A stretch of DNA of 64,000 nucleotides, from NCBI RefSeq assembly GCF_000230995.2, contig NC_019973.1, positions 2,680,001 to 2,744,000 on the forward strand, given 5' to 3'. Both the position numbers and the translations under genes were made by a program. Within the stretch, counting starts at the first letter, position 1; each line of letters starts with the position of its first letter. Shown here piece by piece: positions 34,796 through 44,907 of this stretch. This DNA comes from Mesorhizobium australicum WSM2073. Its GTDB lineage: Bacteria; Pseudomonadota; Alphaproteobacteria; Rhizobiales; Rhizobiaceae. The notes under the pieces are model-generated. The model searched no databases, was not told the DNA's origin, and saw nothing but the letters and a program-made list of their open reading frames with translations.

Positions 34796-36121
34796 ATGCA
34801 GACCAATTTTTCGCCCGCCCAGCTTGCCGACCCTGATGTCGCCGAGTCCGAAAAGATCCTGCGCAAATGCGTGCATTGCGGTTTCTGCACCGCCACCTGC
34901 CCGACCTATGTGACGCTTGGCAACGAGCTCGATTCGCCGCGCGGGCGCATCTACCTGATCAAGGACATGCTGGAAAACGGCCGTCCCGCCGATAAGGAAA
35001 TCGTCACTCATATCGACCGCTGCCTGTCCTGCCTGGCCTGCATGACCACCTGTCCGTCGGGCGTCAATTACATGCATCTGGTCGACCATGCTCGTGCCCA
35101 TATCGAGGAAACCTACAAGCGGCCGCTGCTCGACCGACTGACTCGCGCTATGCTGGCTTTCGTGCTGCCTTATCCCCAGCGCTTCCGCGCCGCGCTCAAG
35201 CTTGCGAGGCTGGGCAAGCCTTTCATCAGCCCGTTCGAGAAGATTCCTGCACTGAAGCCGCTCGCCGCGATGCTCAAGCTCGCGCCTGAATCGATCCCGG
35301 CGGCCTCGCCGATGGCTTTGCCGGGTGTCCATGCCGGGCAGGGGGCGAAAAAGGGCCGCGTCGCCATCCTGACCGGCTGCGCGCAATCGGTGCTTGACCC
35401 CGCCATCAACGACACCACCATCTCGCTGCTGACGCGGCTCGGTGTCGAGGTCGTGGTGCCACCGGGCGAGGGCTGCTGCGGCGCCCTGGTTCATCACATG
35501 GGGCGGGAAGAAGCCGCCCTTGCCTCGGCCAGGCAAAATGTCGATGCCTGGACACGCTCCATCGAGCAGGGCGGGCTCGACGCCATTGTCATCACCGCAT
35601 CGGGTTGCGGCACGACGATCAAGGATTACGGTTTCATGCTGCGGCTCGATCCGGCCTATGCCGACAGGGCCGCGCGCGTGTCGGCGCTGGCCAAGGACAT
35701 CACCGAATATCTGGCAAGTCTCGAGCTCCCTGAACCGGTGCGCAAGCCGGGCACGGTCGTTGCGTATCACTCGGCCTGCTCGATGCAGCACGGCCAGAAG
35801 ATCACCCGGCAGCCGAAGGAGCTGCTCGCCAAGGCCGGTTTCATTGTGCGCGAGCCGCGCGAGGGCCATCTCTGCTGCGGCTCGGCCGGCACCTACAATA
35901 TCCTGCAGCCCGAGATTTCGGCCAGGCTGCGCGATCGTAAGGTGAAAAACATCGAGGCGACCGGCGCCTCGATCGTCGCCACCGGCAATATCGGTTGCAT
36001 CACGCAGATCGCATCCGCCGCCAGCATGCCGGTGGTGCACACGATCAAACTGCTCGACTGGGCTTATGGCGGGCCGAGGCCGGATGGCATTTTGGATGAG
36101 AGCCTGGTCGCTGCGGAGTAG
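34796..36121 (+). CDS. glcF: Glycolate oxidase iron-sulfur subunit GlcF
   Basis: 441 residues. Two 4Fe-4S cluster motifs stand near the N-terminus: C25-x2-C28-x2-C31-x3-C35 (CVHCGFCTATCP) and C76-x2-C79-x2-C82-x3-C86 (CLSCLACMTTCP). Two CCG domains follow (GEGCCGALVHHMG and HLCCGSAGTYN). The subunit carries electrons from the flavins of GlcD/GlcE toward quinone. It ends eight bases from the stop of the convergent folD-like gene, and no terminator is visible between them. Confidence 0.95.
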   Translation: MQTNFSPAQLADPDVAESEKILRKCVHCGFCTATCPTYVTLGNELDSPRGRIYLIKDMLENGRPADKEIVTHIDRCLSCLACMTTCPSGVNYMHLVDHARAHIEETYKRPLLDRLTRAMLAFVLPYPQRFRAALKLARLGKPFISPFEKIPALKPLAAMLKLAPESIPAASPMALPGVHAGQGAKKGRVAILTGCAQSVLDPAINDTTISLLTRLGVEVVVPPGEGCCGALVHHMGREEAALASARQNVDAWTRSIEQGGLDAIVITASGCGTTIKDYGFMLRLDPAYADRAARVSALAKDITEYLASLELPEPVRKPGTVVAYHSACSMQHGQKITRQPKELLAKAGFIVREPREGHLCCGSAGTYNILQPEISARLRDRKVKNIEATGASIVATGNIGCITQIASAASMPVVHTIKLLDWAYGGPRPDGILDESLVAAE

Positions 36122-36129
36122 GCCGGGCG

Positions 36130-37050
36130 CTATTCCGCCGCAAGCCTGTCCGACGTGCCGTAGGTCGCCTCGTAGAGCGCGCGCTGGCGGCTGAGCGCGA
36201 CCATGGTATTGCGCAGCAGGATCGCCACCGTCAGCGGACCGACGCCTCCCGGCACCGGCGTGATCCACGAGGCCACTTCCTTGACGCTGTCGGTGTCGAC
36301 GTCGCCGACGATGCGGCTCGTGCCGTCCGGTCCGACCTCCGAATTGATGCCGATGTCGATGACGGCGGCACCCGGCTTGACCATGTCGGCCTTGATCAGC
36401 CGTGGCTTGCCAACGGCGACGAACAGCGCATCGGCGCGCCGCGCATGGGCAGCGACCGACCGTGTCATATGATGGCAGACCGTCACCGTCGCGCCTTCGC
36501 TCATCAGCAGGAAGGCGATCGGCTTGCCGACGATTTCCGAATGGCCGACGATGACCACTTCCAGCCCCTTGAGGTCGAGGCCGGTTTCCTTGAGCAGTTC
36601 GACCGAGGCAGCCGCCGTGCAAGGCGCGAGATCGAGCTGGTTGTAGACGATGTTGCCGATCGAGGCCGGATGCATGCCCTCGACGTCCTTCAGCGGATGC
36701 ACGGCCGCCTGCAGCATCTTGATCGGGATATGCGCCGGCACCGGCCGCTGGATGATGATGCCGGTGACACGCGGATCGGCATTCAGCCCATGGATGGCTG
36801 CTTCGAGTTCACCTGAGGTGATCGTGGCGGGAAAGCGCCGTTCCTCGAAATCGATGCCGGCGAGTTGAGCCTTGGCACGCTGGTTGCGCACATAGACGTC
36901 GACGGCGTCGGTATCGCCGACGGTGATCGAGATCAGCTTGGGCGGAAAGCCCTCGGCCTTGGCAATGGTCGCGTCCTCGCGCACGGCGGCGATGATGCGC
37001 TGGGCAACCGGGCCGCCCCTGAGATAGCGGCTGTCGTCGGACAGGGACAT
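36130..37050 (-). CDS. FolD-like methylenetetrahydrofolate dehydrogenase/cyclohydrolase with altered active site
   Basis: 306 residues, clearly FolD in fold: GIIIQRPVPAHI, the NADP-binding VVIVGHSEIVGKPIAFLLM, VAVGKPRLI and TPVPGGVGPLTVA. However, the E. coli YVASK stretch is here YVRNQ, so the key lysine is Gln57. The KDVDG aspartate is Glu (KDVEG), and PCTP is PCTA. The lysine is essential for the cyclohydrolase step in characterised enzymes. This is therefore probably a paralogue with changed or partial activity, and the organism should carry a standard folD elsewhere. ATG 37050 has AGGG-type purines nearby but no strong Shine-Dalgarno. Confidence 0.85.
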   Translation of the reverse strand: MSLSDDSRYLRGGPVAQRIIAAVREDATIAKAEGFPPKLISITVGDTDAVDVYVRNQRAKAQLAGIDFEERRFPATITSGELEAAIHGLNADPRVTGIIIQRPVPAHIPIKMLQAAVHPLKDVEGMHPASIGNIVYNQLDLAPCTAAASVELLKETGLDLKGLEVVIVGHSEIVGKPIAFLLMSEGATVTVCHHMTRSVAAHARRADALFVAVGKPRLIKADMVKPGAAVIDIGINSEVGPDGTSRIVGDVDTDSVKEVASWITPVPGGVGPLTVAILLRNTMVALSRQRALYEATYGTSDRLAAE

Positions 37051-37154
37051 GGTTCGAACCTTTGGTGGGGAAATTGTGCACTGCAATAGCAGAGCACGGC
37101 CCGGAAATCAGCCCTGAAAACGAAACACCGTGCCTCCGGGGCGACCTGTCGCAC

Positions 37155-37194
37155 CGTGAAACGAAAAGGGCAGCCCGGTTACCCGTGCTGCCCT
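37155..37194 (-). terminator. Rho-independent terminator, minus strand, downstream of the L,D-transpeptidase gene
   Basis: On the minus strand AGGGCAGC (37194-37187) pairs with GCTGCCCT (37074+93-86 region, 37074 offset aside: 37067+100, i.e. 37174-37167) and is followed by TTTCGTTT. The loop contains a smaller CGGG/CCGG pairing. A second hairpin, GGCCGT/ACGGCC, lies at 37204-37223. Together they make a structured 3' end of about 145 bases after the transpeptidase stop. Confidence 0.7.
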
Positions 37195-37339
37195 CTCGTG
37201 ACTGGCCGTATCCCCACACGGCCCGTCCCCCGTTAACTCGTTGCCAGTCTAAGCACGTCTTCCAAAAGTGCGCTATGACTTAAGGGCAACAGCGCGCCAA
37301 AACCTGCTCAGCACTGCTTAACCGGCTGATTCGCCGCCA

Positions 37340-38086
37340 CTATATCACCTCGACGGTGGTTCCGACATTGACCCGCTCATAAAGGTCGACCACGTCCTCG
37401 TTGCGCATCCGGATGCAGCCCGATGATACCGCGCCGCCGATCGTCCAGGGCTGGTTGGTGCCATGGATGCGGTACTCGGTCGTGCCGAGATAGAGAGCGC
37501 GCGCGCCGAGCGGGTTTTCCATGCCGCCGGCCAGATAGGTCGGCAGGTATCGGCCCTTGGCCGCTTCGCGCTTGATCATCTCGGCCGGTGGACGCCAGTC
37601 CGGCCAGACGCGCTTGTTGGTGATCTTGTGGGTGCCCGACCATTCGAAACCGGGCTTGCCGGTGCCGACGCCGTAGCGCCGCGCTTTGCCGTTCTTCTCG
37701 ACCAGATAGAGGAAATTCTGCGTGGTATCGATGACGATGGTGCCCGGCTTCTGGGCGCCGTCATAGGCAACTTCCTGCGGCAGGTAGACGGGGTTGATCT
37801 GCCGGCGCATGACCATGCGTTTGGCCGGCGCCTGCACGGCGGCCGTTTGCACGCGGTCGGGCTGTGCCGGCTGCGCGGTGCGCTGGCGCGGCTGCTGCTG
37901 CACGGCCTGTCGGTTCTGCCGCACGATTCCGGGCGCATGGCCGAGCTGCAGCACCCAGGGCGCGGAAAGGTCGGGGCTCACCATCACCGGCGGCCTGTCG
38001 GCATAACGGTCGTTGGCGATTGAGGGTGTGACGCCGGCGGCAAACACAGCCACGGCGCCGAGCAAGGGAAACAGAACTCTTTTCAT
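37340..38086 (-). CDS. L,D-transpeptidase (YkuD family)
   Basis: 248 residues from ATG 38086. A signal peptide (1-25, LLGAVAVFAAGVTPSIA) sends it to the periplasm. A Pro/Gln/Ala-rich linker (about 55-95) leads to the YkuD catalytic domain with the motif HGTNQPWTIGGAVSSGCIRM; the nucleophile is about C224. These enzymes make 3-3 peptidoglycan cross-links or attach proteins to the wall. Rhizobia encode many of them, so the individual role is uncertain. It is followed on the same strand by a clear terminator. Confidence 0.9.
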   Translation of the reverse strand: MKRVLFPLLGAVAVFAAGVTPSIANDRYADRPPVMVSPDLSAPWVLQLGHAPGIVRQNRQAVQQQPRQRTAQPAQPDRVQTAAVQAPAKRMVMRRQINPVYLPQEVAYDGAQKPGTIVIDTTQNFLYLVEKNGKARRYGVGTGKPGFEWSGTHKITNKRVWPDWRPPAEMIKREAAKGRYLPTYLAGGMENPLGARALYLGTTEYRIHGTNQPWTIGGAVSSGCIRMRNEDVVDLYERVNVGTTVEVI

Positions 38087-38298
38087 CGGGAACGCACCTT
38101 GATCGTCTAATACGCCGGGCAAGAACGCTCCCGGCTTGCGCGATCATTGGCGGCGAGCAGCAACCGAAACATGAATCGGAATGCGTAAAATGCGGTTCTG
38201 TCAGTAAACTCTTTGGTGTGGTTACCGCCCGGTTCAGGAATCTGGTAAAGCCACGGTAAAGACAGCGCGCAAGCGCGTTAACGGATGGATTTCTTGGG

Positions 38299-38937
38299 AT
38301 GAGCAATGAAAACACCGGCCTGCTTGCCGGTCCTGACGGTGTCGTGCGCTGCTTCTGGCACGGCAATCTGCCCGATTATCTGCATTACCATGACCATGAA
38401 TGGGGCCGGCCGGTGGCCGACGACCGCAGGCTGTTCGAGAAGATCTGCTTGGAAGGGTTTCAGTCGGGCCTGTCCTGGCTGACCATTTTGCGCAAGCGGG
38501 AGAATTTTCGCGAAGCCTTCGCTGGCTTCGACTTCGACAAGGTCGCCGCCTTCAACGAAAGGGATGTCGAGCGCCTGCTCGGCAACGCCGGCATCATCCG
38601 CCATCGCGGCAAGATCGTCTCGACCATCAACAACGCCAAACGCGCCCGCGAGATGGTGGATGAGTTCGGCTCGCTGGCCGCCTGGTTCTGGAAGTTCGAA
38701 CCCGGCAAGGAGGAGCGGCCGAAGATCGTCGACCTCGCCCATCTGCGCGCCAACCCGACCACCGCGGTTTCCGTTCGGATTTCGAAGGACCTGAAAAAGC
38801 GCGGCTGGACTTTCGTCGGCCCGACCACCGTGTACGCCTTCATGCAAGCCATGGGCCTGGTCAACGACCATCTCGAAGGCTGCGTGTGCCGTAAGGAGGT
38901 CGAGCAGCAGCGGAAGGCTTTCCAGCGGCCGAAATAG
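38299..38937 (+). CDS. tag: DNA-3-methyladenine glycosylase I
   Basis: 212 residues. Tag removes 3-methyladenine from alkylated DNA. The family signature is clear: RCFWHG near the start, YHDHEWGRPV, ICLEGFQSGLSWLTILRKRENFREAF, FVGPTTVYAFMQAMGLVNDH, and a C-terminal cysteine that completes the zinc site with the first Cys and His residues. ATG 38299 follows GGATTTCTTGGGATG weakly. It converges on a small membrane protein gene. Confidence 0.95.
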   Translation: MSNENTGLLAGPDGVVRCFWHGNLPDYLHYHDHEWGRPVADDRRLFEKICLEGFQSGLSWLTILRKRENFREAFAGFDFDKVAAFNERDVERLLGNAGIIRHRGKIVSTINNAKRAREMVDEFGSLAAWFWKFEPGKEERPKIVDLAHLRANPTTAVSVRISKDLKKRGWTFVGPTTVYAFMQAMGLVNDHLEGCVCRKEVEQQRKAFQRPK

Positions 38938-38948
38938 CCGGGGGCAGC

Positions 38949-39200
38949 TCAGGTGCCGTTGGCGCTGGCCAGGAACAGCCCGGCGACGATTGCGGCCACC
39001 GTGGCGACCGTCGGATAGATCACCAGCAGACCGGTCACCAACGCGTCGCGCAAGGAAGGATCCTTGCTGGTGCCTGCCGGCACATCGAACGGCCCGGCAG
39101 CCTGGCCAACCATTTGCGGTGCATGGGTGCCCGCCGGGCGCAGGCGCGTCGGCACTTCGCCGGCCTCGCTGTTGGCCTCAAATTCCGTTGCGCTGGTCAT
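38949..39200 (-). CDS. Small membrane protein, 83 residues
   Basis: From ATG 39200: a polar N-terminal half (MTSATEFEANSEAGEVPTRL) followed by one hydrophobic helix, ALVTGLLVIYPTVATVAAIVAGLFLA, at about 53-79. No known domain. The frame continues upstream to 39374 but that part looks non-coding. Probably an inner-membrane protein with a cytoplasmic N-terminus. It lies between tag and hisS, pointing away from hisS. Confidence 0.6.
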   Translation of the reverse strand: MTSATEFEANSEAGEVPTRLRPAGTHAPQMVGQAAGPFDVPAGTSKDPSLRDALVTGLLVIYPTVATVAAIVAGLFLASANGT

Positions 39201-39447
39201 GTCCCGAACCTCTTCGTTTCGGTGCGCTATATCGGCCGCGATTGTGTCGGCACGATGCCGCGCCCGTGGCGGCATTGTTTCATTTCCGGCGTGTTTTGTT
39301 TCAGGGGGGTTCGATTCTTCCTGATCTCGTCGGGTGCGCTGCCGGGCGCCAACCCTTGCTGCTCCCGGCTTCATCGGTTAGGAACGCGCGCTGTGAACGC
39401 GCTAGATTTGCCGCGTCACGAAGTCATGAACATCGGGTGCCCAGATT

Positions 39448-41043
39448 ATGGCCGACAAATCGGAAAAGACGAAAGCGCGGCTGCCGCGCGGGTTTGCCGA
39501 CCGCGGCGCCGAGGATATCCGCGCCGTCGAGAAGATGATGGCGACGATCCGCTCGGTTTATGAGCTCTATGGCTTCGAACCGGCCGACCAGCCGCTGATC
39601 GAATATACCGATGCGTTGGGCAAATTCCTGCCCGACCAGGACCGGCCGAACGAAGGCGTGTTCTCTTTCCAGGACGACGACGACCAGTGGCTGTCGCTGC
39701 GCTACGACCTGACCGCGCCGACCGCGCGCTTCGTCGCCGAGAATTTCGAACGCCTGCCAAAACCCTACCGCAGCTACCGTTCCGGCTGGGTGTTCCGCAA
39801 CGAAAAGCCCGGGCCCGGCCGCTTCCGCCAGTTTATGCAGTTCGACGCCGACACGATCGGCACGCCGGGCGTCGCGGCGGACGCCGAGATGGCGATGATG
39901 ATGGCCGACGTCATGGAAGCGCTCGGTATCAAGCGCGGCGACTACGTCATCCGCGTCAACAACCGCAAGGTGCTCGATGGCGTGCTGGAGGCGATTGGGC
40001 TCGGTGGCGATGAGAACGCAGGGCGCCGGCTGACCGTGCTGAGGGCGATCGACAAGCTTGATAAGGTTGGGACAGACGGCGTCCGCGCGCTTCTTGGAAA
40101 GGGACGATTGGACGAGAGTGGCGACTTCACCAAAGGAGCTGGACTAAGCGAACAATCGATTGACCGAATGATGGAAGTCTTCGGGGCTCCCGGTGGGTTT
40201 TGGGACTACAATATGGGCACCGAAGGCGTCATTTCCGACGACAGGCGGACGACTGAAGACAACGGAAAGACTTCTGTCTTGAGCAACCGGTTTGCAATAA
40301 ACGAATTGCGCTTGGCTTTCTCAGAACAGCCGCTGGCTTTGGACGGCATCAACGAACTCACCGCCATCAATGAAATGGTTCGCGCTGCCGGGTACGGAAG
40401 CAATCGCATCCGCATCGATCCTTCCGTCGTGCGTGGCCTTGAATACTACACCGGCCCCGTCTTCGAGGCCGAGCTTCTGGCCGAAATCCCCAACGAGGAC
40501 GGCCAGATCGTGCGCTTCGGCTCGGTCGGCGGCGGCGGCCGCTATGACGGCCTGGTCTCGCGCTTCCGTGGCGAACCGGTGCCGGCGACCGGTTTTTCCA
40601 TCGGCGTCTCGCGACTGATGACGGCGCTGAAGAACCTCGGCAAGCTGGACGTATCGGAAGTGATCGCGCCGGTCGTCGTGCTGGTCATGGACAAGGATAC
40701 TGAAAGCCTCGGCCGCTATCAGAAGATGGTCTCGGAATTGCGCGCCGCCGGCATTCGCTCCGAAATGTATCTCGGCGGCGCCGGCATGAAGGCGCAGCTC
40801 AAATATGCCGACCGGCGCGGTTGCCCCATCGCCGTCATCCAGGGCGGCGACGAGCGGGCCAAGGGCGAATTGCAGATCAAGGACCTGATCGAAGGCGCGC
40901 GTATGTCGGCGGAGATCACCGACAACGCCGAATGGCGTGCGGCGCGGCCGGCCCAGGTGACCGTGGCGGAAAGCGAACTGGTCGCCGAGGTGAAGAAGAT
41001 TTTGGCGGCGCAGGCCGCTGATCGCGCCAAGGGTGGCGCTTGA
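39448..41043 (+). CDS. hisS: Histidine-tRNA ligase, with an internal low-GC segment
   Basis: 531 residues, longer than the ~420 of E. coli but normal for rhizobial HisRS. Class II motifs are seen: [13 protein letters not shown], motif 2 [50 protein letters not shown], then the anticodon-binding domain from about 400. The segment near 40081-40380 (residues about 212-311) has about 53% GC by hand count, against 62-75% in nearby 60-base lines sampled, with AT-ending codons. Its protein sequence ([20 protein letters not shown]) does not look like the rhizobial HisRS I know. It leads the hisS-hisZ-hisG unit. Confidence 0.95.
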   Translation: MADKSEKTKARLPRGFADRGAEDIRAVEKMMATIRSVYELYGFEPADQPLIEYTDALGKFLPDQDRPNEGVFSFQDDDDQWLSLRYDLTAPTARFVAENFERLPKPYRSYRSGWVFRNEKPGPGRFRQFMQFDADTIGTPGVAADAEMAMMMADVMEALGIKRGDYVIRVNNRKVLDGVLEAIGLGGDENAGRRLTVLRAIDKLDKVGTDGVRALLGKGRLDESGDFTKGAGLSEQSIDRMMEVFGAPGGFWDYNMGTEGVISDDRRTTEDNGKTSVLSNRFAINELRLAFSEQPLALDGINELTAINEMVRAAGYGSNRIRIDPSVVRGLEYYTGPVFEAELLAEIPNEDGQIVRFGSVGGGGRYDGLVSRFRGEPVPATGFSIGVSRLMTALKNLGKLDVSEVIAPVVVLVMDKDTESLGRYQKMVSELRAAGIRSEMYLGGAGMKAQLKYADRRGCPIAVIQGGDERAKGELQIKDLIEGARMSAEITDNAEWRAARPAQVTVAESELVAEVKKILAAQAADRAKGGA

Positions 41044-41044
41044 G

Positions 41045-41202
41045 CACCCCCCTCTGGCCTGCCGGCCATCTCCCCCGAAAAGGGGGAGATGGGATGTCGC
41101 GTAGGTTTTCGCCAATCTCCGATGTTGGGAAAAACGCGCCGAGCCCGAAGCTGCCGATCTCCCCCCTTGCGGGGGAGATGGCCGGCAGGCCGGAGGGGGG
41201 GG
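41045..41202. repeat. ~158-bp palindromic repeat element (RIME-like) between hisS and hisZ
   Basis: A second copy of the 33361-33519 element. Imperfect arms read CACCCCCCTCTGGCCTGCCGG at the left and the complement at the right, with nested CCCCC/GGGGG hairpins. The centre (GGTTTTCGCCAATCTCCGATG) matches the other copy's centre on the opposite strand. It starts two bases after the hisS stop and ends about 20 bases before the hisZ ATG. Confidence 0.82.
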
Positions 41203-41221
41203 CCTCGCGCCCAACCTGTCT

Positions 41222-42340
41222 ATGACCTCCCGCCCCGCGATCGCCACCGACATCACCACCCTCTTCGGCGCGCGCAACACGCATGCGGTGGAAGTCGCGG
41301 TGCTGCAGCCGGCCGATCCCTTCCTCGATATGGCCGGTGAGGATTTGCGCCGTCGCATTTTCCTGACCGAAAGCGAGACCGGGCAGGCGCTCTGCCTGCG
41401 GCCCGAATTCACCATTCCCGTCTGCCTCGACCACATAGCCAGCCAGGCCGGCACGCCGCGCCGCTATTCCTATCTGGGCGAAGTGTTTCGCCAGCGCCGC
41501 GAGGGCGGCAATGAGTTCTTCCAGGCCGGCATCGAGGATCTCGGCGACCGCGACACGGCCGAAGCCGATGCTCGTTCAGTGGCCGATGCACACGCATTGC
41601 TGTCGCTGGTGCTGCCCAGGCAGTCGCTGGCCGTCACGCTTGGTGACCAGGCGATTTTCGAGGCGGTGCTGGCGGCGCTCGGCCTGCCGCGCGGCTGGCG
41701 CATGCGGCTGGCGCGCGCCTTCGGCTCGGCGCCGATGCTGGAGGCAGCACTCGCCGACCTCGCCAACCCACAGCGCAACAGCCAGATCTCCGGGCCGGTC
41801 GCGGCGCTTGTCCTCGATGGCGATCTGGACCGTCTTTCCCAGCATATTGCCGGCGGCATGGAGGAAGCCGGCTTGTCAGCATCGGCCGGGCGCGCGCCGT
41901 CGGATATCGCGCGGCGGCTGATCGAGAAAGCCGAGTTGCGCAGCGTGCGGCTGTCGAACGAGGCTTTCGCGGCGCTGAAAGATTTTCTGGCGATCGACGT
42001 GCCGCTCGATGGCGCGGCCCAGGCATTGGAAACCTTCGCGGCCGGCGCCGGACTTTCGCTGGGTGCGGCGCTGGAAAAATTCTCGGCCCGCGCCAAGGCG
42101 ATCGAGGCGCATGGCTTGCCCTCCGAAAAAATCCGCTACGACGCCGCTTTCGGCCGTCCGCTCGACTACTACACCGGTGTCGTCTTCGAAATCGCGGCCG
42201 CCGACGGCGAGCGCGCCTTGGCCGGTGGCGGGCGCTACGACCGGTTGCTGACGCTGCTCGGTGCCAAGACCGCGATCCCCGGCGTCGGCTTTTCGGTGTG
42301 GCTCGACCGCATCGAGGCGCTGCGGGGGGCGGCATCATGA
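41222..42340 (+). CDS. hisZ: ATP phosphoribosyltransferase regulatory subunit HisZ
   Basis: 372 residues related to histidyl-tRNA synthetase but lacking the anticodon domain, as HisZ does. Shared parts are [50 protein letters not shown] and [11 protein letters not shown]. It does not charge tRNA; it forms the hetero-octameric first enzyme of histidine synthesis with short HisG and gives it feedback control. No good ribosome-binding site precedes the ATG because the palindromic repeat ends just upstream, so translation may depend on coupling or be weak. It overlaps hisG by four bases. Confidence 0.93.
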   Translation: MTSRPAIATDITTLFGARNTHAVEVAVLQPADPFLDMAGEDLRRRIFLTESETGQALCLRPEFTIPVCLDHIASQAGTPRRYSYLGEVFRQRREGGNEFFQAGIEDLGDRDTAEADARSVADAHALLSLVLPRQSLAVTLGDQAIFEAVLAALGLPRGWRMRLARAFGSAPMLEAALADLANPQRNSQISGPVAALVLDGDLDRLSQHIAGGMEEAGLSASAGRAPSDIARRLIEKAELRSVRLSNEAFAALKDFLAIDVPLDGAAQALETFAAGAGLSLGAALEKFSARAKAIEAHGLPSEKIRYDAAFGRPLDYYTGVVFEIAAADGERALAGGGRYDRLLTLLGAKTAIPGVGFSVWLDRIEALRGAAS

Positions 42341-43035
42341 TCACGCTCGCCGTTCCCTCGAAGGGTAGGCTCAAGGAGCAGGCGCTGGAGGTGTTGGCCA
42401 AGGCCGGCCTCGCCGTCAGCCTGCCCGGCGACGAGCGTAAGTATCATGCCCGCGTCGAGGGCCTGGACAATGTCGAAGTGCTCTTCCTGTCGGCTTCCGA
42501 AATATCGGGCGAAATAGGCCAAGGCGCGGTCGATCTCGGCATCACCGGCGAGGACCTGGTGCGGGAAAATCTCGCTGACTGGGAAGCGCGGGCCGAGATC
42601 GTCGCCCGCCTCGGCTTCGGCCATGCCGATGTGGTGGTCGCGGTGCCCGAGATCTGGCTCGATGTCGACACCATGGCCGATCTCGACGATGTCGCCGCCG
42701 ATTTCCGCCAGCGCCATGGCCGCAGGCTGCGGATTGCCACCAAATATTGGCGGCTGACGCAGCAGTTCTTCTCCCAAAAGCACGGCATTCAGGTCTATCG
42801 CATCGTCGAGAGCCTCGGCGCCACCGAGGGCGCGCCGGCGGCCGGCCTCGCCGACGTCATCGTCGACATCACCAGCACGGGCTCGACGCTGCGCGCCAAC
42901 CATCTCAAGGTGCTGGCCGACGGCGTCGTGCTGAAGTCGCAGGCCTGTCTGGTCGCGTCGAGGAAGACACGTGCAGCGGCCGACGACGCCGTTTTGCGCG
43001 ACATCGTCGCGAAAATGGCGGCAGCGGTCGCATAG
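42337..43035 (+). CDS. hisG: ATP phosphoribosyltransferase catalytic subunit, short form
   Basis: 232 residues, the short type that lacks the C-terminal regulatory domain and needs HisZ. It joins ATP and phosphoribosyl pyrophosphate in the first step of histidine synthesis. Visible: [43 protein letters not shown], and the PRPP-binding [20 protein letters not shown] overlaps the hisZ stop (ATGA), so the two are translationally coupled. Confidence 0.95.
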   Translation: MITLAVPSKGRLKEQALEVLAKAGLAVSLPGDERKYHARVEGLDNVEVLFLSASEISGEIGQGAVDLGITGEDLVRENLADWEARAEIVARLGFGHADVVVAVPEIWLDVDTMADLDDVAADFRQRHGRRLRIATKYWRLTQQFFSQKHGIQVYRIVESLGATEGAPAAGLADVIVDITSTGSTLRANHLKVLADGVVLKSQACLVASRKTRAAADDAVLRDIVAKMAAAVA

Positions 43036-43127
43036 CGACCTCCAGGGAAGGGGCTCCAGTACCATCGACGGGATTTCCAGCGTCCCGGCAGGCTGATAGG
43101 TTCGGCCAGTCTTGGGAGGAGACAGCG

Positions 43128-44900
<1,773 letters not shown>

Positions 44901-44907
44901 GGCCGGA

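Noticed and set aside
34790..36622. 610-codon minus-strand frame over glcF and folD-like DNA
   Set aside because: It opposes two well-recognised proteins and matches nothing.
37250..37280. CCAAAAGTGCGC as a further copy of the rhizobial core element
   Set aside because: It shares only the AAAAGTG end; the AAACCG half and arms are missing.
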